This document shows, one piece after another, positions 29,309 through 29,683 of a stretch of 29,683 nucleotides of DNA. The stretch is from IMG/VR virus record IMGVR_UViG_3300034068_000089, positions 1-29,683 of that record; one strand, 5' to 3'. Positions within the stretch are counted from its first letter, which is position 1; the number at the start of each line of letters is the position of its first letter. Origin of the DNA: a virus. The position numbers and the translations under genes are program-made. The notes below the pieces were generated by a model. It searched no databases, was not told the DNA's origin, and saw only the letters and a list, made by a program, of their open reading frames with translations.

Positions 29309-29683
29309 AGCGTTGCAGATTCTTTTATTTTATTCATTTTATTTTGTGATGCCGTTATTTCAGATTCAACTACAACCGCTTTAATGACTGGTTGTTCAAG
29401 TCCATTATTGGTAGAACTTAAGTTATTCGCTTTGTCGTTTCCACTTGAATACATAGATGTTTGTGGCGACATTGTAGGAATTGATGCAGTAGCACTACCA
29501 CCACCACCAGCAGACGCACCAGCACCACCATCAAATGTAGTAGACGAAATCTTTTTAATGTTAATCAATCCAGCAGCTACTGCAATCGCAGCCATAACTG
29601 CTCCAAGTATAGGGTTACCAGCAGATGCAAACGCAGAAGTAGCACTCTTATAAGTGTCAATTGTAGCACTCGCTATATTCGCA
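29305..29683 (-). CDS. Tail tape-measure protein, C-terminal part
   Basis: The open frame enters from base 29683 and ends with TGA at 29307-29305. It encodes a hydrophobic Ala-rich helix, then a Gly/Ser/Ala-rich linker, then a charged tail ending KMNKIKESATL. The first 32 codons (29683-29588) encode exactly the same residues as window bases 96-1, so this is the continuation of the tape-measure gene that starts at 1736 if the genome is circular. The next gene starts in a 4-base ATGA overlap (29308-29305), which suggests translational coupling. An internal ATG at 29595 is only a methionine inside the conserved helix, not a separate gene start. Confidence 0.85.
   Translation of the reverse strand, partial: ANIASATIDTYKSATSAFASAGNPILGAVMAAIAVAAGLINIKKISSTTFDGGAGASAGGGGSATASIPTMSPQTSMYSSGNDKANNLSSTNNGLEQPVIKAVVVESEITASQNKMNKIKESATL
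29588..29683. repeat. Right copy of 96-bp terminal near-repeat (partner 1-96)
   Basis: Pairs with bases 1-96 with six synonymous differences. Collapsing the two copies would give a 29,587-bp circle with an intact tape-measure gene across the joint. Confidence 0.9.

Overview
The window looks like an essentially complete, circularly permuted genome of a tailed phage, probably a siphovirus, infecting a member of Bacteroidota, most likely a Flavobacterium-like host. Four lines of evidence support this. The sequence is strongly AT-rich. Four promoters match the Bacteroidota form TTG-N19-TAnnTTTG exactly. Ribosome binding sites are A-rich rather than GGAGG-like. The tail, portal and terminase proteins resemble those of flavobacterial phages. 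I see no integrase, CI-like repressor, tRNA, CRISPR array or transposase, so a lytic lifestyle is plausible but not proven. The two ends carry the same 96 bp of the tape-measure gene with six differences, all at third codon positions. Joining the ends gives one uninterrupted 672-residue tape-measure reading frame.

Almost everything is transcribed leftward (minus strand). Read in that direction, the early/replication region (20.1 to 11.0 kb) starts at a promoter near 20.06 kb. It holds small phage proteins, a zinc-finger peptide, a MazG-like protein and a DnaA-domain-IV-like protein. A second copy of the same promoter cassette near 18.29 kb precedes a 72-residue protein, an ERF annealing protein, a YqaJ-type exonuclease and an SSB-like protein. 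These are followed by small proteins, a structured leader RNA, a replication initiator containing five 11-bp iterons (candidate origin), a T7-gp4/Twinkle-type primase-helicase, an HNH endonuclease and NinG.

A promoter near 10.95 kb opens the packaging/tail block: two small proteins, a sigma-like HTH protein, small and large terminase, a structural protein, a duplicated LamG-like fibre, two large tail-tip proteins, tape measure, and two neck/tail-completion proteins. Two paralogous tail-chaperone-like genes (27.2 to 28.4 kb) are the only rightward genes and have their own consensus promoter. Leftward again come XkdF-like protease/scaffold, major capsid, tail tube, an unknown protein, portal, connector, holin, a one-gene spanin, an M15 endolysin and a DEDDy exonuclease. 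Intrinsic terminators follow capsid, tail tube, endolysin and exonuclease.

The least expected features are: a leader RNA whose two hairpin loops carry perfectly complementary 8-mers, just upstream of the replication initiator; the iteron array inside the initiator gene; the duplicated early promoter-leader cassette; the inverted chaperone pair; and virion genes transcribed in roughly the reverse of the canonical siphophage order. Many small genes of 45 to 60 codons fit into the gaps with ATGA-type overlaps and are annotated here. All functional names come from motif recognition by eye; no database search was possible.
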